60,000 nucleotides of DNA, from contig NC_092570.1 of assembly GCF_037975245.1 (NCBI RefSeq), forward strand, positions 2,253,501 to 2,313,500, given 5' to 3'. The notes under the pieces were generated by a model, which was given only the letters and a program-made list of their open reading frames with translations, was not told the origin of the DNA and did not search any database. Origin of the DNA: Apostichopus japonicus (Eukaryota; Echinodermata; Holothuroidea; Aspidochirotida; Stichopodidae). Made by a program: the position numbers and the translations under genes. Positions 44,427-58,293 of this stretch are shown here, piece by piece (position 1 is the stretch's first letter; each line of letters begins with the position of its first letter).

Positions 44427-45060
44427 AAAAACTAAAACGAATGACAGCGAATGACCGAATGACAATTGACTTTGTACAGGGTAAATTATCATTTGCGAAT
44501 GACAGCGAATGACAGCGAATGACAACGAATGACAACGAAGGACAGTGTTGAGTGGAGATAGAATGATTAACGGAGTGGAGTAAATGCGGTTATTGGTTTT
44601 CTGAGCAAAAATGATTTGAGAAAGTCGCATGTTACGTGGTTGTAGGGTTTTGGTGTAATTTACGGATAGAAACCACAGGGAAAGACTTTGTGTGAGAATG
44701 CGCTTGAGTGCTGTGCTTTTTACCTCTGTAGATTTATATAGAAAGATAACTGAAGCCGTTTCAAGATTATAATATTGTTAGTTTCTAACAATTAATATCG
44801 AAAAAATGACGTTAAATTTACTTTTTAAAATCAGACTTACAATTTCGCTTACTATAAGGTGCGTTTATATCTTGTCCGTACTTTACTAGATCTAGATACC
44901 CACGAAGTCTGAACTGTGATATTCGGTTGAAGCAAATGTCTGTGCTGTCATTATTGTCATTCGTTTTAGTCAACGCATTTTTTTTAGTGTGTACAACATA
45001 TTGTCATTCGTTATGTGTAACGCAATTGTCATTCGTTTTAGTAACACCCACCTTTTGGTG
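44427..45060. repeat. Inverted arrays of a GAATGACA minisatellite
   Basis: The left array (44431-44535) contains about seven CGAATGAC units on the plus strand. The right array (44957-45040) contains three GTCATTCG units, the same word on the other strand. ACTAAAACGAATGACA occurs in both, and CACCTTTTGG-like sequence lies just outside each. The spacer of ~420 bp is unique AT-rich DNA. A single stray CGAATGACA is at about 54908. Confidence 0.65.
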
Positions 45061-48000
45061 CGTGTATTATCATGATAAGCACGCATCACGAACTTTGCTG
45101 CAGTGCTAAGATTGACCCCTGATAGGGGGTGTAAAGTGCTTCCTATCTGTTTACAAACGAAAGGGGTTGTGTTTGTAAGCGGTACGGAAGTACCCACCAT
45201 ATCTCTACACACAGACCAACAGACTACAAAAATCAAATTTGTACTGATAAGAGCACAGTTGTCACAACGGCTGGACAAAGGTCGAGAAGTAACCTATACT
45301 CACTTCTCCAGCTAATAACGGTTTCTACGGTTAGTGTTGCACTTTGAAAAGTTCTATGCCGTCCCGCATATCCCGCGGTAGTCCATTGCAATGTTGAACA
45401 TGGAGGGGGATGGGGGGAATTCTCCAACTCCTCGGTATTAGCTGGAAAGATAAACATGCTTGCTGGTAACATGCACCGTGAAAAGTTCGATACATGTTGC
45501 TTATTCCGTGCTCCTCTAGTCTCACCCAACGTCATCCTCCCTTCCCCCACGAACAGGCGCGCGCGACACACCATATCTGAAGATGGCAAGCTTCATCTTA
45601 AGACAACAAACTTGACATGCTTTATCAAACAAATTCTGTCCTAAAGCTTAGAAAAGTTTCGCAAAACCCCATTACTTCGACCTTTCATCTTATGTAGGCT
45701 GACTACTCTTTGGTATAGCAAAGTACCCTGCAATATACTGAAAATCGAAATATCAAAGAAACTCGACAATGCAGTCAAACTTTCGATATGAAAAAGTCGA
45801 AAATGTCCGTTCATGGCTACCGTACTGAGGCGTGCGACCGCCCAAGTTTATAAAACCAATAAGTACACCGCGATAAACTTGTCCAAGTCGTTTCCGGTGT
45901 ACCTGTCCTAGCACAACATTAATAAAGGTAAAATTGTGCGATTTGGTTTGTATCTTGTTATTATAACTTGGAAGATTGAAACCATTACTAGACGTCTGTG
46001 GATATTATTGTCTGACCGCTAACATCACGTTCGTTGTATTATACAGTGGCGCGATACAGACGTTCTCGGTCAAAGGTCAAACAGGTGCTCTATGCCTGCG
46101 TTCGCGCAGAGGTCAAAGGTGGAGGCATAAAAAAAATTAAATTAAAGATATATTGAAAATGAATCCTAATATTAGAGTGAGGAAATCACTTGTTGAGGGT
46201 GCGCTGGACGATAACTCTTTAAAGGGGCGACGAACTCACGAATATTAGAGAGTAAAAATTCTTTATGTGAAATTAACATCTACACTATAAAGAGATAAAT
46301 TGCTAGAATTCATTCTGAGGAGCAGGGCCGGATGGAACCGGGCCAAGGGCCTCCGACTAGAGGGCTCCCAAATTTAGAAATCCAAATATAAAAGATAGGG
46401 GAAGGAGCGAACAGGGACCTATCAGAACATATTCACAGAATATATTTATATAAACGATATTTGTGTGTGTGTGTAAATTTCATAATGCATCCTCCTGGGT
46501 AATGCGACTGTGTCAGCGGGGACGGTAACATTTCCATGATGCTGATATGATACATTGAAGGGCAAAGGTATGGAGGGAGCGCTACACCCTACCCTATTTT
46601 CAAACCCTACTTCTAAAATTTAGAAGTAATTATCAGCACAATCTTGCGTATAGACCTTTTTATTTATTGCCTACATGTGTCTCACAATACACCTGTTTAC
46701 GTTTATTTATTTAGTTTTTGTTCTCTAGGGAGCATCCGCATACCCACTACATGGAAGTTGGTTTCAACACCTCTGGAGCCACGTCCCCACTTGTTTAAAA
46801 TCATAATTTCGCCCCCCCCCCCCCCGAACATGTATTATAGCCTATACTATATTAACATTGTGTGGCAAAGAATGAGGGAATGGACTATTGTTCGTAAGGG
46901 GATCTGGTCACGACGGTAACGTACATCAACATACCGGATCATACAATATTAATACATTCATTTACAGTAAATCAATAAAACGTTGGAGGAAATTTCACAT
47001 TCCTAACTGAAAACAACGGTGCGAAGGTATAGGCTATAACCTATGAAGTAGGCTACTGGAAAGAAAATATGAGAGTACGTATGTCTAACTGTACGTCGCA
47101 TCCGTCTGTATATGTATGCTGTGAGGGGGGGGGGGGGCGAAGGGTACAGGGAGTCGTGTATTTATGGTAAACCAATGCGATTTACGGAAGGATGTACGGG
47201 GGATTACGGGAGTTCACTGGTATATCCTTAAATAGAACATGATCAACTTGACCTGTACTAACAAGTGGCCGAGGCACGCAAAAAAAAGGTGTATTAAATC
47301 GTCGGTGGCATTACAGAAGAAGATTGGGTGTGCAGGTCTAAATTGATTGCTGAATCTTGATCATAAGATTAGTGCTTGAAATGTATTTGTTATGTAACAA
47401 ACGTACAGTTTATATAGGCCTATCCTATAGTACGCGCGTATAAGAAGATCTAACACGTATACTGAGGGCCTATTTGCTGTTTTACTGTACACACCAGGCC
47501 AGTCAGTAGGATTCAAGAAGTGAGTCCAGTAATTGAGTGGGTGGTTTTCCGCGTTCATCTCAATGGTAGACTTCATCATTCTCAAGAAGGTACAAAGGTC
47601 GGACTTGTAGTTTTGGTCTGAAAATGTCAGTCAATATTTGTTGTTCTCAATGAGATTTCCAGACAACAATACGTTGATACCCCTCAGCATCTAAACAATC
47701 ACGTTTATATTCGATGCACTAGTCGGGAAACAGACCGTGACGTCAACTATAAACCCTTTGAAAAGCCCAGTCTCTTGAATATAATTTGAAGTGAGCCTAA
47801 TTCAGGGTCTTTGCTCGGAAAGTGTTGATTTTTCTTTGAATATCGAAGTTTGATAACAACTGAGTGTAATCTCACTTGATATTAGATCCTTCTTACTTTC
47901 ACCCTATAGTGTAGTGAGTCCCCGGTGTTGGAATGGACCCTGGTCCGGTCTCAAAATGAATAGTATATCCCCAATCTTAATTAAAGCTTCTTACCAATCT

Positions 48001-48272
48001 GCCTAAATAAATAATTAGTTTCAACCGTTCACAGTGAAGTTGTTATATAGATCTGTGAGTCTGTCGGTCGGTACAATTTTATTCGTCTATCCGTTTATTG
48101 GTGAGACTCGAGCTACAATGAGTATCAGACATTGTTGTATCCTATAGCTGGGCGTAACTACAACACAACTCAATACTCAATGAGAAGAACACATTTGCTT
48201 TGCTTGGTGTCTTTACTTCTATTCTAAACTCTAACTCAACGTGCTAATGTGAATGCAATAATGTGACGTATT
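45061..48272. other. Intergenic, no gene supported
   Basis: It contains a hAT-like left end at about 46324 (CAGGGCCGGATGGAACCGGG) without a partner, a (GT)n run at 46462-46474, a C13 run at 46811-46824 and a G14 run at 47126-47139. Reading frames of up to ~118 codons on the minus strand show no recognisable domain. Confidence 0.4.
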
Positions 48273-48670
<398 letters not shown>

Positions 48671-48984
48671 ACGTGCATATTCATACATAGTGTACATAGT
48701 TAAATCACCACAGATATTGACTGAGTCCGTACTCGTATAGTCGTATTCCCTAAACATATAGTTTTCTGTACACGTATAGTTGCCATCATGAATTTGTACT
48801 CGTATTCGTTCTCAGGCATGTCGGATCTTAGTACAAGACTAAATATACTCGTTTAGAAGATTGTACTCATGGTCGTTCTCATACCAAGGAGGACTCTCTG
48901 CTTGTATTCGTACTCATGCTGTTTTACTCCAACTTTCAAGTCTTACAAATATAGACAGAGTGATATCGTACAAGACTAAGATAC

Positions 48985-49179
48985 TACTTTTTAAGAAAAA
49001 GTCGCCCAGGAAAGAACCTGGGCACGAAAACCAAACTACCGTACGACTGATCCGCTCTCAACCCAAGGCTCTTTGTATCGGGACTGTGACTGTGTGATCA
49101 TCGTCAGGTGTGCATCACCATTCCCCTCGAAAGGGAACAGATACTACACATGATCTTAGCCAATAGGCCGAGAAGCGAT
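48985..49179 (-). mobile_element. U2 snRNA-headed SINE-like element (chimera)
   Basis: Read on the minus strand, the first 45 nt (49179 to 49135) match the 5' end of U2 snRNA. They start ATCGCTTCTCGGCC and keep the branch-site-pairing GTAGTA. I count two differences from the conserved sequence as I know it (CCTTTTGG is CCTATTGG, and ATCAAGTG is ATCATGTG). After CTGTTC the sequence leaves U2 completely and becomes the ~150-nt body also found at 816-963. It ends in a GCCCAGG/CCTGGGC hairpin and a GACTTTTT run. It is not a functional U2 gene. It may be a retroposed chimera or a SINE with an snRNA-derived head, a class described in crocodilians (SINEU). Confidence 0.72.
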
Positions 49180-49421
49180 ACTCATATATTCATGCTGTTG
49201 TGTATACTGTCCTACTGTACAAGTCTCACACACACCCTCTAGATTTATATTCATCTGTTGATTCAACTCATCATGTTGAAGTTCAATATTATGTTGAAAT
49301 TCATTCATATTAGTATTGCCCCCCCCCCCCACACGATGTGTGTATTGTCTGTCGCAATGATAATTAAAACCGATACTTTACGATGGTAATAAGCTTTGTT
49401 TTATTAGAATGTAAAGAACGT

Positions 49422-49760
49422 GTTTTTTATTACGGCTAATAGCTTTGGCTGAACTTAAAATAAGGGCGTTTTAATTGAGTCTTAAAAAAAGTCAATTAAA
49501 ACGTTCCGTTTTGGATCCAGATGGCTTCATATTTCATCCATTGGGTATAATAATCACTGTACGTGAGGAAATAACTTTTGTTAATAACAAATTTTCTTAG
49601 AATGTTAACTTCAGAACGTAGTTTTGCTTACGGCTAATAAACTTAAAAATCAGGGCGTTTTAATTGAGGTTTAAAACGTCATTAAATAGTTCCGGTTTGG
49701 ATCCAGATGGCTTCATATTTCATCTTTTGGGTATCACTACAAGTGAGGAAATATTTTTTG
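49422..49760 (+). repeat. Tandem duplication, ~190-bp period, with internal hairpin
   Basis: Two units (about 49428-49590 and 49622-49760) share TACGGCTAATA, AGGGCGTTTTAATTGAG, TTTGGATCCAGATGGCTTCA, TATTTCATC and GTGAGGAAATA. In the first unit CGTTTTAATTGA and TCAATTAAAACG form a perfect 12-bp hairpin. The second unit has lost part of it. Confidence 0.75.
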
Positions 49761-52700
49761 TACGGAAGTGTATTAGGGGCATCACGAAAAATCAAAGCAA
49801 ATACAGTAACATATCATCGAAATACAAATATTCTCATAGCCCCCCCCCCCCCCAAAAAAAAATTAATAAATTAAACCAAAATGAAAAATAGAAGAAAAAT
49901 TGCACCCTACACCATTATTATAATTCAACATAATTGCAGCTTCTTTATCAGATATTCATAAAAAAAACTTGTCGGTAAAACATTGCGTCACTTTTTCAAA
50001 TCTGAATAGAAACATTCCAAAATTTACGAACCACACTATGCCCGGTGATGACTCATGATATCGTGTAATGTATATGCATGTCCCTGGTACACAAACTGAG
50101 GGTCGCGATCCTTTCTAGGGTGCCATGAAAAGTTGGAGGGTCGCCAAAGAAAAAAAAACTCGAAAGAAAAAAAAGGGGAAAAAAATGCAGGTATTTGTGG
50201 CCAATACGGTAAGTGGGAAAATGTTGAACATCAATTACCTCAAATGGTGCAAAATATTGCACCAGTTTACGAAACATTTCTCAATAGGGGAGGGGATACT
50301 TATTCCCCTCCCCCACATCCATTTGAGAAATTGTAGTATAATATACCACTCATCATCTATTCATAGAGGAAAATAAGGTTTCACAATTAAATACATTTTG
50401 ATAAAATTCTAGGTAGAGAGAAAATTGACAGCTGTGGGCAGACATTTCATATGTCAAAAAGGACAGTCACGGTGAACATACTTTATGGCACTAATGGCGG
50501 GCCATATGAAAGAAACACTTCATCCCCTCCTCCCCTCCCTCCCCTCCCCCCATCCATATTACACAACAGAACATTGTATCCAGCACTACTGTACTAAGGC
50601 CATGCATATTGCAAAGATTTTAACATCATATACGGTGACAAGACAACCTGTCACCTTTAAACATTTCAAATATGTCTTTTTGTTTGTATCTTCGGATTTC
50701 ATAAAGTGTAAACATGTGGAGGGTATTAGTTAACTGCCCCTGTTAATTAATACCTTGTATACCCGCATATATAAACATATCTATACCATATATAGATAAA
50801 TATCGTGCAGGGATTGCCTATAAAATCGATACAAATGGTCATTTATAGATGGGCGTTAACGTTCCATAAACACAGTCACAATTTTTCTAGCTCCCAATAT
50901 AAACGGTCATGGCGGCTAAATTAGGGTTTGATAATCTTAAAGCATGAGCTATCATAATGTTAGGTAGGACAAGTACTTCGATATACGCTTTAGCGGCCTA
51001 AGACAGTGAATTCAATGAAACAATTAACTGCGGTGTGACCCTGAATGTAAAGTATGGCGCGCCTTTTGTGCTGACTGGCGGCATATTAAGCCGTTACAAA
51101 CGGCGCGCCATAGTAAAGTTACATGATAACTGTAGGCTAATACTATCAACGATCCATGCAAGCGATTTTCGTAACATGACTTGGTTTGTCATCACCTCCA
51201 ATTTAGTGAAAATTATAGAGTATAGGATAGTTATCTATAGATAACAAAGAAGAGGATATTTTTCTAATAGGATCGTAAGTCAACAAGTACGACCCATTCT
51301 TGTAGATCGAATCCAGTCTGCGAAGATAAACATTACGGTTTGAGATACAACAACATCATGCCAAAACCATTCAGCACAATGCATGTAATACCATCCCATA
51401 CCCCATGCAAATCCATATATAACACGGTGCAAGGCAAAGCCAAACACCGGAAAAATACGGAATAAAGATTAATGTATCCTCAATTTAATACACTTATAGG
51501 CTAAGGGGAAAATGAACACTTTCAAACAAGCAGCGGGTGACAAAATTGTCCCGGGGACCCGACCTGATTCTGGACGCCCCTCGATCAGCAAATTTTGGTC
51601 AGCTAATTTGGTATGGGAGGCGAAGAAGAAGTTGATGGAGAGAGGCCCTGCTTTACACTTTCACATATTATTTGGCCTTAGTTAACGTGACGGATTGTAG
51701 TCAGAGCATCAGAACCAGAAATGCCATTATAGACTGGAGGCCTATACATGGACATCCGCAGTACGCGATGGACTAATGGGAAATACCCCACACTTCCCGC
51801 ACCCTTCCCACCCACCCCCCCCCCCACCCCCAAAAAACCCCTCACCGCCCGCCCGCCAGCCCGCCCGCCGCCTTCCTACAATATCTCTGTTCGCCACCTG
51901 TACAAAATATTCTCTTCTTTTAAGTCTCTTCTCGATTTCGAAAGTAGCGCGAGAATACAGAAATTGAAACCTACATTGTGTATTACTGTACGTATTATCT
52001 ACATCATTATTATTATTATAATAATGCTATAGTCAGTCGCGCACTTGATGCCCTACTTTCGAGAAAACCAATGTCCTTAACAACCGATATTTTTTTTATA
52101 TTTCTGTCTGTCCGACGGTTAGACATATGGCTTTCTTGTAACTCGGAAACGTATATAGGTTTAAGAGGGGAAAGATTTATCCAAATTCTGTCTGTCGTTT
52201 CTCTTTAAGTTTTAGGGAGAGAAATATTACTATGTCATTATCTCCTGGGGTTCGATGCACCCGCTGGGTCTTTGGCGCCGAAAACTTCGCCATGTTGAAG
52301 GCCGCATCGGTGTTCTGTACGTCCGTAGTCTTGGCCAAGCCGTTGAAAGGTACACTTGGCTGTTCATACTAGGGTCTTAACAAGACTAGTTCGTCAGAAG
52401 CGCCAAATGATATACGCTTGTTTCAAGTCCCCATGTTTGCTGGAAGGATCACTGATCCAATGGCAATTGACGCTCTAGTCCGCCCAGTGTATATGTAAGA
52501 GCATTTAATTATTTTTCCTCCTCCTAGTTGTCTTTCTGTTTTCTTCGCTTCTTTTTTTTTGGGGGGGGGGGTGGACGGAATCGGGGGAAGGGGAGGGGTT
52601 AAAGTGGACATGCACGAAACATAGACTCTGACATGTTAAATCAAGCTTTCTGGCTCATATTTAAATTTTCCCGGGCAGACTCGACCCTCGTTCCCCTTTC

Positions 52701-53910
52701 TCTTCCATTAGAGCTGTGACAAACGACAATGTTATATGTGGAACCATGCATACTCGAAGGATGTTGCTTGACGATAGTTCGAAGTCAAAAGATCTGTGTT
52801 GATAATTTGTTGATGTCAGCCGAAAGAATAACAACATGCATGAAACTGCTTTTGTTCAACCAACTTGCATAAAATTGCAGGAGATTGTTTTAGCGCCAAT
52901 GTTTCTTCATGAAATTTATCAAGAGAGGTCATGGTGACACCATTTATAACCCAAAACAATTACCACTTGGTAAAGTGTCATTAGAGAAACCATGATGTAA
53001 TTATAGGACTAACAGTGCTACGAAGTTAGCATGTGTGCCCGTGTCATGCCGTGCTATGTAAGCTAGCTGGACTTCTCATTGCGACTTGAACCGACTTGAC
53101 TTGATTTTCAGTATAGAGAAACCCGGGTGTGAGTTACGGACTTATATATCACACAACCAAAAGTAACATTTTAACAGAACGACAATGATCCTCGTTCACC
53201 AATGGCTTGATGAGTTGACGATAGTTTTAGTGCAGGGTGTGAAATTCAATAGTAGTCAGTGTCGTATATTATGTGTTCATTTGTGGTCATGTTTGGGTGT
53301 GCGTTCGTCTGTTAATGTTATCATATGCGGACGGATACAAAACATCATTTTGGTCAACTTAAAAAGAATCAAATTTCGGTAAAGACCATGATTTGGCCAT
53401 TTGTTTTCGCGTGTTTTTCCTGCTCATTTCCGCTTTTAGTATAGTAAGGGGGTCAACGACCTTCTAGTACACACACACATCGATCACACAGGAAACACAT
53501 TAGTGTTTCAGTTTTAAACTCCAACGTAATTGGAAGTCATTAGACTTTACGGATAGTAAGAACCAGTCGTGAGTTGTCCGACCCCTGCAGGAATGCAGGA
53601 ACGATAGAAATAAAGAGAAATGTTGAACATGATTTCGATGATGATAGCCTATATAACAATGGGAGTTGCAAGACCACAATCAATTAATGGTCGCTAATTC
53701 TGTGTAACGATTTCGCGACAGATATGATCTTATACATACAATTAAACTGATCATCGACTGCTACTCATACATTGTGGACAAGAAATATTAACATCATGTG
53801 TGGACCGCTTCACCAGACTTGAAGTAATGATGAACGAAACTTGTTTAAAATTGAGGGCGTCTTCTTTGTGTGCAATTTCAAGCTCTCATGCAAGTAGGTG
53901 TCGTACAACA
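49761..53910. other. Intergenic, no gene seen
   Basis: It contains C11 (49842), A-rich (50145-50185), C/G-rich (51795-51870) and G10 (52560) tracts, and an 11-bp inverted repeat TATGGCGCGCC at 51053-51063 and 51102-51112. No exon is supported. Confidence 0.4.
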
Positions 53911-54144
53911 ATGTATGTATTTTAGATCCTCCTGCAAGCAGGAACTCACGAAGAGCCTAATTGGCTTATCAAGCCGCAAGCCGACCGAAGTCAGTCTCTT
54001 AGAGTCATATTTAACGTCCATGATTATGAATTGTCAATTGTCAACAACTCTGTAACTGGACGACATACATTAATCTTGGAGTGACTCGAACTGGGGACCT
54101 TATGATTGGAAGGCACCGGCGTTAACCACTGAGCTAACACTCCT
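53911..54144 (-). mobile_element. tRNA-headed SINE, second family, copy 2
   Basis: Same orientation and extent as 30861-31096. The minus-strand head AGGAGTGTTAGCTCAGTGG and B box CCCAGTTCGAGTC are better preserved here, so this copy is closer to the presumed active sequence. The tail is AAAATACATACAT. No clear target-site duplication. Confidence 0.85.
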
Positions 54145-56654
54145 TGAATCGTTCATATGAATCGTTTCATTGACTTACACACTAACCTCGTCACTTTCAG
54201 GGCCCACCTTAGCATAGATACAAGTTTTCAACTGGCTTAGCCTATACCCACCAAATGATAGCTGAGATCTTGGCCTGTCATGAATACTTGCAAATTTCCG
54301 TTAAAATGTTGAGCTAGAAGAGGAGCAAGTTTAGCATACTGAACCCTAACTTTGCTTGCTCGGAGTAATATCAACATTTAAACCAAGGAATTTCTAAAAT
54401 GGTTTATATCACCTTCAATCCTTATTTTCACACCATCTGTACTTTAAATTATACTCTTTCACAAAAAGGAAGAAAAATCAGTGATGGTAACTGATAATAT
54501 GCTAAAACAAGCATTAAAATTAGATCATGTTAGGTCTTTTTGCCAACAATAATGTTTAACCTTTCGAGCTGATCATGTAAACTATTGTAATTGTGGAGAA
54601 ATGTGCTACGTTTGAAACTACAAATAAACATCTTACAAAACTCTTCATATATTAGATATTTACCTCAGAGGTTCCTGTGCAACATATTTTAGATTTTTTA
54701 ATAATTTATCAACAATGGGTGATATTTAGCTCAATCAATTTTGGGTAAACAATTTTCGGAAGAAAGTCATATAGGCCTGCTAACTACATTAAGTGAAAAA
54801 GATATGATTCAGGCTAGTGGATACAAAATTTCTCAGGAGAATTGCTTAGCTATGGTACGTTGTGTAGGCCTATATCATTTTTATAAAGGTATACTGGGGA
54901 AAAATAACGAATGACAAAAAACATTATTATTGTCTTTATGAAGTACAAATCATTTATGTAAGTCTGTATGTGTGTGTGTGTGTGTCTGCTATAGCGTGCA
55001 AACGTTTACGTAGGCTAATTGCACTAATGTCTCAATTCTGAAGATATTGGTTATATTTAGCTGATAAGTGGTACGGTACTACAGTGGTGTCGCCAGACAT
55101 TTGGAAGGTGAAGAGGGCAGCAAACTAACAGCAATTATAAGGGAGAGGGGGGAGGGTGTAACAGAATGCGGATATGCAAACTGGCGCGAACCCATTTCGG
55201 CGTGCATGGAGCTCCTGTTGGAGGGGGGAGGGGGAGGGGGACAAAGGGGGGAAGCCTCCTTTAGATTTTCTAAATATATCAGCTTATTATCAGCAGAATT
55301 TTGGAAGTAGACGTAATTAAATTATAGTCAGTACTCAGTAAAAATAAAAGGTTGTGCCTGGCCTAAGCTTTATTTTTCGGAAATATTAAGTTCATTTCTT
55401 TCTGTCTTCTTTTTTTTAGGGGGGGGGGCACCAAGTTCATCATTCTTAAATAAGTAGAGTCATTTATGTTTGAACTCTTCATCCTTTCAAAACTTCATAT
55501 ACTGGCTGCATGCATTCCGTCTATATAAGTTGCAGACCGGTGCCAGAGCTATAAACACAGGCCTATAGGCTTCAAGATATTCGAATAAATGAGATGTTTG
55601 CGTAAACATAACTTTGTATTAACTATAGTCACCTTTCTGTTTACCGTTTATTTTGTGAACGCATTATCTGTTGTTCATGACACGATTATAACGTTTTCTT
55701 AACTTTACAGAGATTGTATATAACCGACCGATAAGATTATAATGGTCGGACAATGACTGAGGTGAAAGGCCAGTCTTAACTATATATGATTGCACCACGT
55801 ACGATGCATTGGGTTATCTCTTATCGGGGACTCTGCTCGGTTCACTTACAGTACCCCCATCTGACTTTCTGGCAGACGTACGTGCGTTTACATCAGCATG
55901 CGTGTGTATATATATATTCAGTTACATATCCTAGTTCACGGACATCGATCCCAGGAAGCAAAATCTCTAGTGGTTGCACAAACAAGATAATATGATACCA
56001 TCACGATAGATTGAATAGTCTGTTTGAGATTATCTAAAGCTGTCATAATTATTAACAGCTAATTAATTCAAAAGTCATACACATCGTGCCGCCAATAAAA
56101 GTGTGCCTGTATCAAATTATAATATTGTTTACAAATAAATATACTTGATCGATCGTATACATGAATTTTATAGAAATAAATACAACAAATGGTTAGTTAT
56201 GCATGGAATCATAATATGTACAGGGGATGGGGTAGGTGATGGTGGTAGGGTTGAGGGAGTGAGGGTAAAAGGAGAAGGTATTTCTTACAGACAATGTGTG
56301 TAAGCTTCTGATCAAGTGCATTTGCAGCTATGGAGGGATAGTATCAATAAGCCCCCCCCCCAATCATATAAACGTATCGATGCCCCCCCCCCCCGGACTA
56401 TACCACCTGTCTTTCCCCACAGATGCGATTTAATATTAGATTAATTCATTCTTTTTTTTTCCTGAAAATCCTAATGATCTCTATGTCATAAACGAAGGTG
56501 ACATTTTCTACTCAACGAATAGAAATGAACTTATTCGAAATATGTTTGTTCTGGAAATCGGGAAGGGTTCTGGAGAGACCCTACGAGGCTGATCTTACCC
56601 TCACAGGTACGGCCATACTCTCTACATCAGGGTTTCCCTAACTTTATCCCCCCA

Positions 56655-56710
<56 letters not shown>

Positions 56711-57962
56711 CTGAAGTAAAGAGAAACATACATTTTTGACCTCCAGGAAATGTTTGACCTACAGGAAATTTTGACGGTTCGAATTGACCATTAAATCTAG
56801 ACATAAGTTTGGTTTCGGGGGTTACTGAAACCCTCATGGCGGATGTTTTTTGAGGCTATAATAGGTTGATTAAAATACTCTTCATGAAACGATTGAAAGT
56901 TCGACGGGAGAATGTACTTTGTCGTCAAGTTTCTTTATGGTATTTTCATTTGTGATGTAAACTTGACTCTTTCGGAGAGAAAAAAAGAAAGAAAGAAGGA
57001 AAGAGCATCGTAATTGCTTTAAAAATATGCGACAGGAATGTCAAAAATGGCGTATCATAAAGTTGTATATTTATTTGTTTTTCGACAAACAGTCGCACAG
57101 CCAGGTATCTATTTATCAAGGGAGCTCGTGGGTAAAATAAGTGGGAGGAGGATGGGTGGTATGGGACGACCCTGTAGGGTGTGGGGGGGGGCTAAGTATG
57201 AAGAGAATGTGGGATGTCTCGTGAGCTTGGTATTGCCTGCATATGCGTAGGAGCCCAATTTGATATGGGGGGGGGGGTGGAGCTGTAACGACTTGCCCGA
57301 AAAATATAACCAAAATTTTTCGCGCGTTCAACATGTTAATGTACTTATCATATAGGTATGCATCGGTTATTACATCGCATGCCAATAACATACAATCATT
57401 TGCCGTGTTATTACCATTCCATATTGTTTAACATTTTTGGGGAAGTCGTTACAATAATCATGATCATAACAATATAAATTTAACCATTGAAAAACACATT
57501 GCAATTTATTTTTCTTTCAGTAGGTGCCCTAAAAATTCTCAGAATATTGCCCGAAGTTTCACAAAAATATTTGGTTAGGGCTGCAGCCCCCCACACCCCA
57601 CCCCCCGCCTACTACGCATATGATTGTCTGGACGAATCCCGTACCAACAACTTGAAGGCACATACCACTTCTGTTTACGTCTTACATAATTCCCGGCACA
57701 TTGATAAGTAACGGTTATAACAACAAAATTAGTCAGCGCGTGACTTAGCCTCTTTAAAGGTTCTGAAAATGTTCTGGAAGATTTCGATGGGTTTAAGGGG
57801 TGGGATGATGGAGGGGGGGGGGCGATTCAAGAGCGAGAGCTCGGGTCATTCACCATTATTTTATCTAAGTTGCATTTTGACGCAAAGCCATAAATGTAAT
57901 CTATATAATAGAACTGTTTTGAACTCGGGCAGTCAATTGTCAACCACACTCTGCTGTTTAAT
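54145..57962. other. Intergenic with simple repeats, no gene
   Basis: It contains (GT)n at about 54968-54985, a G-rich patch at 55219-55252, G10 at 55420, two C-runs (56352-56360 and 56383-56394), a (TA)n of ~50 bp at 56658-56708, and G-runs at 57182-57190 and 57268-57277. An unpaired hAT-like end (CAGTGGTGTCGCCAGA) is at 55082. No exon recognised. Confidence 0.45.
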
Positions 57963-57970
57963 GAAAGGAA

Positions 57971-58293
57971 CAGTGGCGTAGGAAGGTACTTTTGAGTGGG
58001 GGGCTGAAGACTGATGGCCGGCCTGGGGGAGGGGTCTAAGGGGAGGGGTGTCCCCTCCCCTTTGGATTATTTTTGCATTGAGTCCAGGTGGCTTCAGATG
58101 CAATTTGGTGCAATATAGCATACTTCAACACCCACTCCATTTTGTAAACTTAATTTTGTATTTTCACCTGGCCAAATGAGATTTTTTTTCTCATTTGGAA
58201 ATGAAAAAGGGGTTTTCTGACTTGCGAAGCGGGGGGGGGCGGAATGATACTTCTGCCCCTCCACATTTCCCCCCCCCGGTTCCTACGCCCTTG
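57971..58293. mobile_element. CAGTGGCGTAGGAA hAT-like family, full copy 2
   Basis: 323 bp, with ends CAGTGGCGTAGGAA and CAAGGGCGTAGGAACC (right end in reverse complement) and a perfect 8-bp duplication GAAAGGAA (57963-57970 and 58294-58301). Compared with 25783-26141 it lacks the second AGATGCAATTTGGTGC segment and part of the G-rich right end. The internal hairpin CCAAATGAGA/TCTCATTTGG is kept. Confidence 0.9.

Noticed and set aside
48985-49179. Functional U2 snRNA gene
   Set aside because: Only the first 45 nt are U2. The Sm site and 3' stem-loops III and IV of U2 are absent, replaced by unrelated sequence.
55082-55310. Complete hAT-like element beginning CAGTGGTGTCGCCAGA
   Set aside because: I could not find a matching right terminal repeat or a target-site duplication, so at most it is a one-ended remnant.
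56628-56835. hAT-like element around the (TA)n run, with CAGGGTTTCC and GAAACCCTC ends
   Set aside because: The terminal bases do not pair fully and no 8-bp duplication is present.
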